A stretch of 64,000 bases of DNA from contig JBALVY010000009.1 of the NCBI GenBank assembly GCA_036960375.1, positions 1-64,000 of the forward strand, given 5' to 3'. The notes beneath the pieces are model-generated. The model had not been told where the DNA came from. It saw nothing but the letters and a program-made list of their open reading frames with translations, and made no database searches. How positions within the stretch are numbered: the stretch's first letter is position 1; every line of letters begins with the position of its first letter. This document shows, piece after piece, positions 16,883 through 24,842 of this stretch. The DNA is from CAWVSB01 sp036960375 (GTDB taxonomy: Bacteria > Pseudomonadota > Gammaproteobacteria > Pseudomonadales > CAWVSB01). The position numbers and the translations under genes are program-made.

Positions 16883-17619
16883 CAGACCAACCTCCCCATT
16901 AGTTCGATAATATAAAAAAGGACTAAGGACAGCGTTGTAACAGCCGCCAATGCCGCGAAAGTCAGTGCTGTTTGCGACGAACCTGTTGCCATTAAAATCA
17001 AATTACCCAACCCGTCATTGGAGCCGACAAACTCGCCAACAATTGCGCCAATGACCGCCAGCGGCATTGCCACTTTACAGCCGTCTATAAAACTCGGTAA
17101 GGCAGACGGTACGCGCAGACGCCAAAATGTATTCCAGGTGGACGATCTCAAAGCGCGAAAATGTTCTTCCAGATGCGCCGGAATACCGGCCAGACCGCCT
17201 AGAGTCGCGATAACGATTGGAAAGAAAGCAAACAGAAATGCCATGATGACTTTGGACGAAAGCCCATAGCCAAACCACACCACAATAATAGGCGCTAAAC
17301 CAATCTTTGGGATGCTCTGAAGCGCGATCATAAAGGGGTATAGCGTTCGCTTCGCTACGGGGATGAAGTAAATAAGCAGCGAAATGGCTACGCCTAAAAT
17401 CACCGCCGATACAAAACCCAACAGAACCTCGCCAAGAGTAATCACGCTGTTCTGCATCAATACATCCCAGGATTGCCAAAAAGCCACAGCTATATCACCC
17501 AAAGACGGCAATATGTACGACTTAATATCAAATACCGCAATCGACACTTCCCAGATAACTGCCAAAGCGACAAAAAACAATAGTGCGTCTGTTATATTCC
17601 GATTAAAGATTTTTGTCAT
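16867..17619 (-). CDS. ABC transporter permease (SsuC/TauC-like)
   Basis: This 250-residue inner-membrane protein with about six membrane segments carries the BPD_transp_1 coupling loop, seen as EHFRALRSSTWNTFWRLRVP near residues 155-175. It pairs with the overlapping ATPase gene downstream and the NMT1-type binding lipoprotein upstream, giving a complete importer. A VOC gene is placed between the binding protein and permease genes, which ties the imported compound to the enzyme. It begins 28 bases after the VOC stop. Confidence 0.93.
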   Translation of the reverse strand: MTKIFNRNITDALLFFVALAVIWEVSIAVFDIKSYILPSLGDIAVAFWQSWDVLMQNSVITLGEVLLGFVSAVILGVAISLLIYFIPVAKRTLYPFMIALQSIPKIGLAPIIVVWFGYGLSSKVIMAFLFAFFPIVIATLGGLAGIPAHLEEHFRALRSSTWNTFWRLRVPSALPSFIDGCKVAMPLAVIGAIVGEFVGSNDGLGNLILMATGSSQTALTFAALAAVTTLSLVLFYIIELMGRLVWWRSN

Positions 17620-17647
17620 GTAACTACTCCTCTTATTCCAATCGACA

Positions 17648-18181
17648 CTATTTTTTTGGCAGAATGGCTTTTATGCGCTCGGGTGGTTCAACAACAAACT
17701 TCTCCAGCCCCCACTGATCAAAGGTATTGAGTTCGCCACCCGACCATACACTTGCTTTATAGGGGTTTTCTTCATCAATAATAGTCATGTCCGAGTAGAA
17801 TTCGACGTTATTACCGTCTGGATCTCTAAATACGATAAAGGTGTTATCCCCTGGACCATGACGACCTGGTCCACGATCTATTTCAATATTTCGCTGCTGT
17901 AACATTTCGGTAATTTTCATAATTTCTTCTACCGTTTCAACGCGATAAGAAAAATGTTCTACACTGGGATAGTCACCAGATGGAGTTGCCTCTCCGCCTC
18001 CTGGCAATTGCAATAGAGCCAAGTCATGATGATCTGTACCAGCTCTCAGAAACACCATACGGTCATCAATCCAGTCAGACACTTCCAAACCAATGACCTG
18101 CGTATAAAACTCCAACGATGCCTGAATATCTCGGACTTTCAGCACAATGTGACCCAGACGTGTAGGCTTAGGCTTATACAT
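17648..18181 (-). CDS. VOC-superfamily extradiol dioxygenase-like protein
   Basis: This 177-residue protein holds two betaalphabetabetabeta modules. The three expected metal ligands of the glyoxalase/extradiol dioxygenase family are visible: His11 (LGHIVLKV), His76 (VEHFSYRV) and Glu127 (DGNNVEFYSD). DPDGNNVEFY is typical of type I extradiol dioxygenase-like VOC proteins. A C-terminal tail of about 40 residues (from DEENPYKASVW) exceeds the minimal fold. It lies inside an importer operon, between binding protein and permease genes, with the start supported by GAGGAG. Ring cleavage of the imported compound is a reasonable proposal, but isomerase or lyase activity is equally possible from fold alone. 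Confidence 0.8.
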   Translation of the reverse strand: MYKPKPTRLGHIVLKVRDIQASLEFYTQVIGLEVSDWIDDRMVFLRAGTDHHDLALLQLPGGGEATPSGDYPSVEHFSYRVETVEEIMKITEMLQQRNIEIDRGPGRHGPGDNTFIVFRDPDGNNVEFYSDMTIIDEENPYKASVWSGGELNTFDQWGLEKFVVEPPERIKAILPKK

Positions 18182-18197
18182 TGATATCTCCTCTGGT

Positions 18198-19199
18198 TTA
18201 CTTACTATTAAGAAATTGAGTGGTATAGATATCGTCAGCCGTCATGGCTTTTTCGACAGCATAGGCTTGACTCAGAAAGCTCAGCGTATTGGCAACCTTC
18301 GTGCCATCGAGGCTTCCGACGCCATCGACTGGCCCCATTAATTCAACCGTCTCTGAAATTTGTTGAGCAGTGACCGAGCGATCCAATATCGGAAAGTGAC
18401 GCAGCATCATCTCCAGCGCTTCACCCTGATGCCCACGAGCATAGCCATAGCCCTGATAAGTCGCATCGACAAAGGCCGCCACTATCGCGGGTTGCTCATT
18501 AATCAGCGCATCTGTTGTCGCCAGGCCACTGCCATAGATATCAAGATTAAAGTCACTGTAAAGTAAAACACCAATGCTAAGACCGGCCTCTTTTGCACGT
18601 TTCTGATAGATAGCCAAGCTATTGCCCAACCAGCATTCGCCTCCGTCTATCTGAGCTTCTATAACAGAGGTCGAAATTACCGCGGGGTCTAGTTGCATCA
18701 AGGTGACAATATCGGAGCTCAGACCATTGCGCTTCAGCCAGGCAGGTAAAATAACCTGCATCGGAGAATTTTGACCGCCCCCAATTGACATGCCTGCCAA
18801 ATCAGCTGGTGTTGAAATCTGATGCCTCTCTTTGATGTAGCAAATACCCGCGGGCCAGTTTTGATTAATGGCTCCAATCATGCGTGTAGCACCGCCGTTA
18901 CGGCGATTAAGAATAACCGCGAGCGGGTCGGCATAACCAAACTCGAACATACCCTGGTCTAATTCATTAACCGTGCGTATACCGCCAAAGCCCCGAGTCA
19001 GCCTTACATCAAGGCCACGCTCAGCGTAGTAACCATTCTCTATCGCTACTACGATACCGGCCATACTTCCTTGCGGCAGCCAGGACATATTAAATGTGAC
19101 TGTTTCAAGATCGGCACTCTCGGTTGAGGATTTGTCTGAGCAAGCCACCAAAAAACTAAACATCGAGATACACAAAAAGACAATACTAGTTCGTCGCAT
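18198..19199 (-). CDS. ABC transporter substrate-binding lipoprotein (NMT1/THI5-like)
   Basis: This 333-residue protein has a lipoprotein signal ending in FLVAC, with Cys20 as the lipidation site. An NMT1/SsuA-like periplasmic binding fold follows: VTFNMSWLPQGSMAGIVVAIENGYYAERGLDV (roughly residues 34-65) and TPADLAGMSIGGGQNSPMQV near 140-160. Proteins starting with WLPQG..G..VA...GYY bind thiamine-precursor pyrimidines, sulfonates or aromatic carboxylates. The sequence does not tell which. It is second in the operon, 19 bases after the FAA hydrolase gene. Confidence 0.9.
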   Translation of the reverse strand: MRRTSIVFLCISMFSFLVACSDKSSTESADLETVTFNMSWLPQGSMAGIVVAIENGYYAERGLDVRLTRGFGGIRTVNELDQGMFEFGYADPLAVILNRRNGGATRMIGAINQNWPAGICYIKERHQISTPADLAGMSIGGGQNSPMQVILPAWLKRNGLSSDIVTLMQLDPAVISTSVIEAQIDGGECWLGNSLAIYQKRAKEAGLSIGVLLYSDFNLDIYGSGLATTDALINEQPAIVAAFVDATYQGYGYARGHQGEALEMMLRHFPILDRSVTAQQISETVELMGPVDGVGSLDGTKVANTLSFLSQAYAVEKAMTADDIYTTQFLNSK

Positions 19200-19218
19200 A
19201 ATTGAATTCCTTATTGGC

Positions 19219-20160
19219 TTAGCAGCTAATTTCTTCTGCAGCTACCGGATTACGAATAGAACCTACACCCTCAACTGACGCCACCATCACATCACCGGGC
19301 TTGAGAAATATGCCCTCTCCCATTCCCACACCGGCTGGTGTTCCCGTTGCGATGACATCGCCAGGTTGCAGAGTAAGAATGCTGGATAGATATTCGATCT
19401 GTTCGTATGCGTTCCAAATAAGCTCACTGGTATTGCCGTCCTGCTTTAGCTCACCATTGAGACTTAACTGCAACTTAAGCTGGTGTAAGTCGCTAATACA
19501 GGTAGCAGGAACAAACCATGGCCCCATAGGACAAAAAGTGTCCCAACTTTTTCCGCGAAACCAGTCATGCTTGAAGGGGTAGTCTGTGCGTCGATTCATA
19601 TCACGCGCGGAGATATCATTAACTACGGTATAACCGGCAATATACTCTTGTGCATCTTCTGCTTTGATGCGACGTCCGGTTTTGCCAATCACCACACCCA
19701 GCTCCACTTCCCAGTCTGGTTTTTCGGTTTCCGGCGGGATTAGGACAGTTGCATTTGGCCCAATCACACTGCTGCCAGCCTTGATGAAAACATAGGGGCT
19801 ACTGTCAGACTTGGCTGCAAGGATGGTATTCATCTCGGCCGCGTGTTCGATATAGTTTGAGGCAGTACAGAAAACACGTGCGGGAGATAAAGGCGCCAGT
19901 AACTTATCCTGCCCGCCCTCAACAGCGACTAGCTTGCCTTCGGTTACCGCAGTCTGCGCGGCTCTAGCCAAGGCTGATAATTCGGTCGATGATTCGTGCC
20001 AATGAGCAATACATAAATCCACTGAGCCAAGCCACTTTGGTTTGCCACTGTCGGGAAAAACACGCTCCCAGTTTTGCTCTAGATCATAAAGCTGCTCACC
20101 CAATACCAGAGCGCTGCGGGCAGTTCCCCCAGCATCGTAGCGTGCTAATGCGTACCACAT
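19219..20160 (-). CDS. Fumarylacetoacetate hydrolase-family protein
   Basis: This 313-residue cytoplasmic enzyme shows the FAH/2-hydroxyhepta-2,4-diene-1,7-dioate isomerase signature set: NYIEHAAEM, the metal triad in EVELGVVIG plus VNDISARD, KSWDTFCPMGPW, and GDVIATGTPAGVG. The open frame continues 41 codons upstream, but ATG 20160 has AGGA 8 bases upstream and begins at the usual family start. It is first in the six-gene operon, so the operon's reaction likely includes hydration, isomerisation or C-C cleavage of a ring-fission product. A shared regulatory dyad lies 126 bases upstream. Confidence 0.9.
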   Translation of the reverse strand: MWYALARYDAGGTARSALVLGEQLYDLEQNWERVFPDSGKPKWLGSVDLCIAHWHESSTELSALARAAQTAVTEGKLVAVEGGQDKLLAPLSPARVFCTASNYIEHAAEMNTILAAKSDSSPYVFIKAGSSVIGPNATVLIPPETEKPDWEVELGVVIGKTGRRIKAEDAQEYIAGYTVVNDISARDMNRRTDYPFKHDWFRGKSWDTFCPMGPWFVPATCISDLHQLKLQLSLNGELKQDGNTSELIWNAYEQIEYLSSILTLQPGDVIATGTPAGVGMGEGIFLKPGDVMVASVEGVGSIRNPVAAEEISC

Positions 20161-20285
20161 ATTGATTGTCCTGTTTGCCGTTTTATAGCCTGCTCTCCTC
20201 ACAATATGAGGACATACACGCCTTGAATACTGACGGACACAATCAAATAATTTTGCCCCCAAGTAAACTAACAAATAGAACACGT

Positions 20286-20307
20286 GGTATATGAGTTTCG
20301 TTATAGC
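20286..20307. promoter_or_regulatory. Shared dyad GGTATA-N10-TATAGC upstream of the FAA hydrolase-ABC operon
   Basis: GGTATA (20286-20291), a ten-base spacer TGAGTTTCGT, then TATAGC (20302-20307) match the shared motif with one change. An overlapping inverted repeat TTCGTT-N7-AACGAA spans 20297-20315. The site is 126 bases upstream of the operon start. Confidence 0.62.
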
Positions 20308-20418
20308 TCAACGAATTACTGATAACTAACGGTACTAACAGAACAGCTGAAAAGATAGCCTATCTATGCTGCCAACTATGGCCGAAGATATACTGAAATT
20401 GATTACCAACTTGAAAAA

Positions 20419-21246
20419 CTAGCCGGTGAAAGCGCGAAATAACATTCGCGCTCCAACCAACAACAAAAACAAACCAAACAAGCTACTGAGCGTGCGTTTA
20501 CTCAATCGGTGTGCCAGTTTGACTCCCCATGGCGCCACCAACACGGTCATCGAAGCAATCAACACAAACCCCAATACGTTAACGTAACCCAGACTGGCAG
20601 GCGGCAGACGTACATCTCCCCAACCAGCCCAGATATAAGCGACAGTCGCAGGGATACTAATAACCAAACCCAGCAAAGCCGCGGTACCAACCGCTCGGTG
20701 AACAGCCTGATTCAATAAGGTGAGTATGGGTACGCCCAGAGTGCCTCCGCCTATTCCCATCATGCTGGAAATACAGCCAATACTCGCAGGCAACAACGCG
20801 GCCAAAGGTCCCTTTGGTACGTCCTGGGCCAAATTGACGTCATCCAACGGCAGCACCATTTTTATTGCAACCAATAAGGCGACACTACCAAAAATAGCGG
20901 TTAACACCTGGCTATCAACCAGGGAGGCAAGCCAGGTGCCAAGCAGAACGCCCAGTAAAATAAACGGCGCCCAACGCCGAACCAGCGCGATATCTACAGC
21001 TCCCCGGCCGTGATGAGCACGCGACGAGGCGATTGATGTAGGGATAATAGTTGCCAGTGAAGTTGCCACTGCCACGTGCATGCGGATGGCCGGATCAACG
21101 CCAGCCACACCCAGAGCAATATCCAAAACCGGTACAATAACAATGCCACCGCCCACACCGAATAAACCCGCCAACAAACCACCAGCCACCCCCGTGGCAA
21201 GCATCATTAACGCCAAAGGCAACACAGTTTCTAAACTATTCATCAA
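20419..21246 (-). CDS. TSUP (TauE/SafE) family membrane exporter
   Basis: This 275-residue inner-membrane protein has about eight membrane segments and the duplicated TSUP motif, GLLAGLFGVGGGIVIVPVL near residue 24 and SMMGIGGGTLGVPIL near 160. Family members export sulfite, sulfoacetate or other small organic anions. It is transcribed toward the FAA hydrolase operon on the same strand but lies upstream of it with its own 321-base divergent promoter region, which contains the shared dyad. Export of a pathway by-product or anion balance is possible. No sulfonate-degrading enzyme was recognised nearby. Confidence 0.9.
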   Translation of the reverse strand: MMNSLETVLPLALMMLATGVAGGLLAGLFGVGGGIVIVPVLDIALGVAGVDPAIRMHVAVATSLATIIPTSIASSRAHHGRGAVDIALVRRWAPFILLGVLLGTWLASLVDSQVLTAIFGSVALLVAIKMVLPLDDVNLAQDVPKGPLAALLPASIGCISSMMGIGGGTLGVPILTLLNQAVHRAVGTAALLGLVISIPATVAYIWAGWGDVRLPPASLGYVNVLGFVLIASMTVLVAPWGVKLAHRLSKRTLSSLFGLFLLLVGARMLFRAFTG

Positions 21247-21289
21247 CCAACCTTATTTAAAAAATACGTATTCGCGCGGAATATACCTA

Positions 21290-21332
21290 GTATGTTTTTT
21301 GTATACAAATTTTATTTCTCGTATGTTTTTTG
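21290..21332. promoter_or_regulatory. Direct repeats GTATGTTTTTTG with embedded palindrome
   Basis: Two identical 12-mers start 31 bases apart, about three helical turns. The first overlaps the perfect palindrome TTTGTATACAAA (21298-21309), which resembles operators of GntR-family regulators. They lie 44-86 bases upstream of the TSUP exporter start, a good place for its promoter or operator. No GntR gene is in the window. Confidence 0.45.
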
Positions 21333-21440
21333 AAAAACCAACCAACACAGTAGTCACTCTCAATGAGTCGATTAGACCCAGACTGCCCAAATTAGCCCTT
21401 GAAGGTGCCTGTCATATTTTGTAACTCATCCCATCTAATA

Positions 21441-21462
21441 GCTATATCGTAAAACGTATAAC
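21441..21462. promoter_or_regulatory. Shared dyad GCTATA-N10-TATAAC
   Basis: GCTATA (21441-21446), a ten-base spacer TCGTAAAACG, then TATAAC (21457-21462) have the same left half-site and spacing as the kynU and receptor copies, with one change in the right arm. The site is 106 bases upstream of the aspartate dehydrogenase-like start and 195 bases from the exporter start. Confidence 0.62.
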
Positions 21463-21567
21463 TGGCTGCCATTTTGTTATTTTTACCTGATATCTGAGTC
21501 AACTATAGTGTTTGCTTGACAGCCGATTGTCCGGCTCACATTAAGCAGTGGAAGAAGCAGTGCACAC

Positions 21568-22377
21568 ATGGTTGATTTAAAGGTAGGTATCGCAGGCTTT
21601 GGCACTATTGGCAGAGCAGTCGGTAAGGTGCTTGATGAAGGCATCCCCGGACTAAGCCTGCACGCCGTTTGCAGCGGCGATCAAAACAAGGCCAAACACT
21701 ACCTGGCAGATTTCATATCACGGCCTTTGGTGGTAGATACTACAGAGCTGGCCGAGTGCTGCGATGTCATCGTCGAATGCGCACCCACAGAGGTATTTCT
21801 ATCGATTGCTGAACCCGCGCTAAGAATGGGTCGAACTCTGGTTACTGTCAGTGGTGCCGCAATTCTAAACCATCCTGAGATAGTGACTCTTGCCGACAAA
21901 CATCATGCAAAAATCATTCTTGCCAGCGGCGCTCTGATGAGTATGGACGCCATGCGAGCGGCGGCCGAAGGGACAATTTACTCGGTCACTATGCTTACTC
22001 GTAAACCGCCCGCTTCGTTGATAAAAGCAGACTATGTAAAACAAAACCACCCTGATTTACTGCAAATAACAAGGCCCCTGCAGATATTTAAAGGCAGCGC
22101 CCGTGAAGGTGCCGAGCTGTTTCCAGCCAACGTCAATGTTGCGGCTGCACTCGGCCTGGCAGGCATTGGAGCAAACCGCACCCAACTTGAGATATGGGCT
22201 GACCCGGATATTACGCGTAATACCCACCACATATCGGTGGACGCAGATAGCGCCAGCTTTAATTTCACAATTGAAAACATTCCTACCGAAGAAAACCCTG
22301 GCACCGGAAAAATTACCGCTCTGAGCATGATCGCGACATTGCGCTCGCTCACTGCACCACTGCGTGTGGGAACCTGA
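21568..22377 (+). CDS. Aspartate dehydrogenase-like (NadX family) oxidoreductase
   Basis: This 269-residue protein has a Rossmann motif GFGTIG at 10-15 and a central ASGALMSMDAMRAAAEG. Its C-terminal AspDH domain carries FPANVNVAAALGLAGIG and the RNTHHISV segment (His220/221), where the family's catalytic histidine lies. Known members convert L-aspartate to iminoaspartate with NAD(P)+, or the reverse. No nadA or nadC is adjacent, so a role in NAD synthesis is not supported. A VOC gene follows after 28 bases. The shared dyad upstream suggests regulation with the kynurenine genes, so an amino or imino dicarboxylate from that pathway may be the substrate (inference). Confidence 0.85.
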   Translation: MVDLKVGIAGFGTIGRAVGKVLDEGIPGLSLHAVCSGDQNKAKHYLADFISRPLVVDTTELAECCDVIVECAPTEVFLSIAEPALRMGRTLVTVSGAAILNHPEIVTLADKHHAKIILASGALMSMDAMRAAAEGTIYSVTMLTRKPPASLIKADYVKQNHPDLLQITRPLQIFKGSAREGAELFPANVNVAAALGLAGIGANRTQLEIWADPDITRNTHHISVDADSASFNFTIENIPTEENPGTGKITALSMIATLRSLTAPLRVGT

Positions 22378-22405
22378 AAACACTAAACTAAAGAGAGACT
22401 AGATT

Positions 22406-22837
22406 ATGGCCGTAAAACTCAAGCACGTCGCAATTGCCTCAGGCGATCCGGATACTTCCGTTAAATTTTTTACCGATGCACTGGGGTGGGAAATTGCCGG
22501 GAAAATTGATAGTCGCAATGCGGTCGGTTATTACGTCACAGATGGCAATATCAATATCGCTCTGCTGAATTTCAAGAATATCCCTGCAGCAGGTAAAGAA
22601 TTCCCCGCTGATTACACCGGCCTGCATCACATTGGTTTCCAAACTGACAGTCTGGAAGATCTGATTGAAAAATTTGAAGCTTCCGGTTACGCACCACGCC
22701 ATGATGTCAATATTGCTCAAGGGCTGGGCAAAAACCCCAGCAAAGACAATGCGGAATATAAAATGTGCGGCCCCGAAAGTGTAATGATTGATATATCCGA
22801 GTGCGGCTGGGCCGGTACGGATACTTTTCGTAGATAA
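22406..22837 (+). CDS. VOC-superfamily protein (glyoxalase/bleomycin-resistance type)
   Basis: This 143-residue single-domain VOC protein begins with MAVKLKHVAIASGDPDTSVKFF, a typical first module, and has GLHHIGFQTD in the second. The last ligand position is in VMIDISECG, where Asp or Glu could serve. It differs from the VOC protein at 17648 and is not a recent duplicate. It is cotranscribed with the aspartate dehydrogenase-like gene and is followed by a clear terminator, so the two form a closed unit. No specific reaction can be assigned. Confidence 0.82.
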   Translation: MAVKLKHVAIASGDPDTSVKFFTDALGWEIAGKIDSRNAVGYYVTDGNINIALLNFKNIPAAGKEFPADYTGLHHIGFQTDSLEDLIEKFEASGYAPRHDVNIAQGLGKNPSKDNAEYKMCGPESVMIDISECGWAGTDTFRR

Positions 22838-22849
22838 ATACCCCCTGTA

Positions 22850-22888
22850 GCCATCGTTCGCGGCACTGCTACGGGCGATGGCCTTTTT
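22850..22888 (+). terminator. Rho-independent terminator after the VOC gene
   Basis: GCCATCG (22850-22856) pairs with CGATGGC (22876-22882), followed by CTTTTT. It ends the dehydrogenase-VOC transcript 13 bases after the stop codon. Confidence 0.8.
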
Positions 22889-22901
22889 AGGGTCTATTCC
22901 A

Positions 22902-22922
22902 GCTATAGTCGATTTATATAGT
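22902..22922. promoter_or_regulatory. Variant dyad GCTATA-N9-TATAGT upstream of the LVIVD lipoprotein
   Basis: GCTATA (22902-22907) and TATAGT (22917-22922) are separated by nine bases instead of ten. It is 42 bases upstream of the lipoprotein start. The half-sites match the other copies; the shorter spacer makes function less certain. Confidence 0.45.
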
Positions 22923-22963
22923 AAATGGACCTATCATAAACCCAGTATTATACGGAGCCACTC

Positions 22964-24757
22964 ATGTCATATGTTAGCCGCTCAAGCCTGACCACATGCA
23001 CTGCCCTTCTGCTATGCCTGGCTACCGCCTGTACCGAACAACCTGAGTCACAACTAGCCGCCGTCGAACAAACAAGCAACCAACCAGCCAAGCTTACTCA
23101 CGATACTCACGAAACTGACTACAACATCAGCGACCCGATAGTTGCACGACTGGTAGAACTTCAAGCAGATCGCACTCCACCAGACCCATCTCCAGAAAGC
23201 TACGGTCTGAATAAAGACACAGGGGTATTCACTCATCCTGTCGCTACCAGAGACTCTCACGACTCAATGCCTTTTGAAGGCACGCTGGATTATTGGGACA
23301 CAAAAAGCTATATCAAAAATATGAAGGTAGAGGCCTACTACCCTATTACAGTAGAGCCGTTCCACACCTGGCAGAATATTGTCGACTTCGATGGCCGCCG
23401 CTATTTGTATCAGTATGTCCGCAGAGATCTAAAGATCTATGATATTACCCAGCCAAAAGACGTACAGCTACTGTTAACGCGCGGCAGCACCTGGGGTGCC
23501 GATGGTGGCAGCGAGGAAGAAAACCCCTACCCCGAAGGTGATATGTTTGGAGCAGCTTCTATCCAGTGGAATAAAACACTGGGCAAATACATCATGATTC
23601 AGGCTTTCGAAATTCGTCGCTTTGGTTTGCTAAAAAACAAATACCAACAACCGGACAAGGTAGACGCTATCCGTAAAGCCAAACATTTAAAGGGCTTTAA
23701 AATCTACGAGATGAATGGCCCTCTACCAGAGCAATGGATCTTACTCAGCGAAACGACAACTGACTACAAACACCCGGACGCGCCCATTGGTGAACAGCAA
23801 GGTTCTGGTGTTAGAGATATCCCGGCTTATTATGGTGACAAGTATTTATTTGTTGCTGCCGCACCGGACGCCCAACACGGCTTAACCGAATATCCCAATG
23901 ATCTTTACTCCGCTGGCTATCAGGCGTGGGATGTATCTGATCCATCCAAGCCGGTGTTTCTTGATCAACTAACTGTTCCCGGCCAATTAGCTGGTGACCC
24001 GGCGCACGAAGCCGTATTTAAGGCAAACCCTCGCTCGGGTAACCGCACCTCGTGGATGGGTTCACGTATGTCGCTATTTATTCCCACCCCAGTTGAGGAC
24101 GGCGGTAAATACGGTTACGCCGCTATGGGAGGCCTGGGCTTCTACGTTGTCGATATTTCTGACCCCACCAACATGACTGTAGTGAGTCACCTTGATTTTG
24201 AACCCAGTGTGGCGGGCACTGAAGGCGACTATATTGATATTTCGCAGGTAGAGAAAACCGGTATTGTCTATTTTAGCGGCTACCCCTTAAATGAAGATTG
24301 CTGGGAACCATACAAAAACGTCTTCATGATTGATGTGAATGACCCGACCCAGCCCCACGTCATTGGCACACTACCAAGACCTGCTGCACCAGCGGATGCA
24401 GACTTTGTAGATTTCTGCCAGCGTAGAGGCAGCTTTGGGCCGAAACGTACTGGCTACTATACTCAACCGGGAACGCCTCGCGAGGGCATTCTCCCCTTCA
24501 ACTTCTACAATGCCGGTTTACAAGTATTTGACGTCAGTGATACAGAAAACCCCGAAGTCGTAGCCTATTTCGTACCACCGTTTGATACTGAAAATGTTGT
24601 CGAGTATGCACGAGGCAACCTTTCCCATAGCGTGTATGTAGAATACGACCGAAACATCTTCTGGCTGTTCACCAATCACGGCTTCTATGCGTTATCCAGC
24701 CCGGTACTCGGCGAGCCCGTACTGGGACCACCCACCACCCCCTGGCCTGCACGATAA
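22964..24757 (+). CDS. LVIVD-repeat lipoprotein (beta-propeller-like)
   Basis: This 597-residue protein has a lipoprotein signal ending in LATAC (Cys23). The body carries several LVIVD-type blades: IYDITQPKDVQLL, AWDVSDPSKPVFLDQL, VVDISDPTNMTVVSHL, MIDVNDPTQPHVIGTL and VFDVSDTENPEVVAYF. Such repeats form propeller structures on the cell surface or in the periplasm, and their function is mostly unknown. The spacing between recognisable blades is long, and aromatic-rich stretches lie between them. A strong terminator follows. A variant of the shared dyad upstream is the only hint that it belongs with the catabolic genes. Confidence 0.85.
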   Translation: MSYVSRSSLTTCTALLLCLATACTEQPESQLAAVEQTSNQPAKLTHDTHETDYNISDPIVARLVELQADRTPPDPSPESYGLNKDTGVFTHPVATRDSHDSMPFEGTLDYWDTKSYIKNMKVEAYYPITVEPFHTWQNIVDFDGRRYLYQYVRRDLKIYDITQPKDVQLLLTRGSTWGADGGSEEENPYPEGDMFGAASIQWNKTLGKYIMIQAFEIRRFGLLKNKYQQPDKVDAIRKAKHLKGFKIYEMNGPLPEQWILLSETTTDYKHPDAPIGEQQGSGVRDIPAYYGDKYLFVAAAPDAQHGLTEYPNDLYSAGYQAWDVSDPSKPVFLDQLTVPGQLAGDPAHEAVFKANPRSGNRTSWMGSRMSLFIPTPVEDGGKYGYAAMGGLGFYVVDISDPTNMTVVSHLDFEPSVAGTEGDYIDISQVEKTGIVYFSGYPLNEDCWEPYKNVFMIDVNDPTQPHVIGTLPRPAAPADADFVDFCQRRGSFGPKRTGYYTQPGTPREGILPFNFYNAGLQVFDVSDTENPEVVAYFVPPFDTENVVEYARGNLSHSVYVEYDRNIFWLFTNHGFYALSSPVLGEPVLGPPTTPWPAR

Positions 24758-24775
24758 GCCACCACAAACAAAAAC

Positions 24776-24808
24776 GCCGGCTAGCTTATCGCTACCGGCA
24801 TTTTTTTT
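24776..24808 (+). terminator. Strong terminator between convergent genes
   Basis: GCCGGCTAGC pairs with GCTACCGGC (one bulged base) and is followed by eight T residues. An A-rich run on the other side means it could also terminate pckG from the minus strand. Confidence 0.9.
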
Positions 24809-24842
24809 GCAAACCGGCAAGCCGGTTATATTCTTTTAGCTA

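Larger units (their letters stand above)
21247..21567. other. Divergent promoter region between exporter and aspartate dehydrogenase-like gene
   Basis: This 321-base gap is dense in candidate control sites. They are a 12-base direct repeat GTATGTTTTTTG (21290-21301 and 21321-21332), a palindrome TTTGTATACAAA (21298-21309), the shared dyad (21441-21462), and TTGACA (21516-21521) with 17 bases to a weak CATTAA (21539-21544) facing the dehydrogenase gene. No gene is evident. Confidence 0.6.

Noticed and set aside
20419..21246. Sulfonate degradation locus (SsuABC-like importer, TauE-like exporter, ThDP enzyme as Xsc)
   Set aside because: No sulfonatase, phosphotransacetylase or taurine enzyme is present. 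The importer operon carries ring-cleavage-type enzymes, and the ThDP protein lacks clear Xsc identity.
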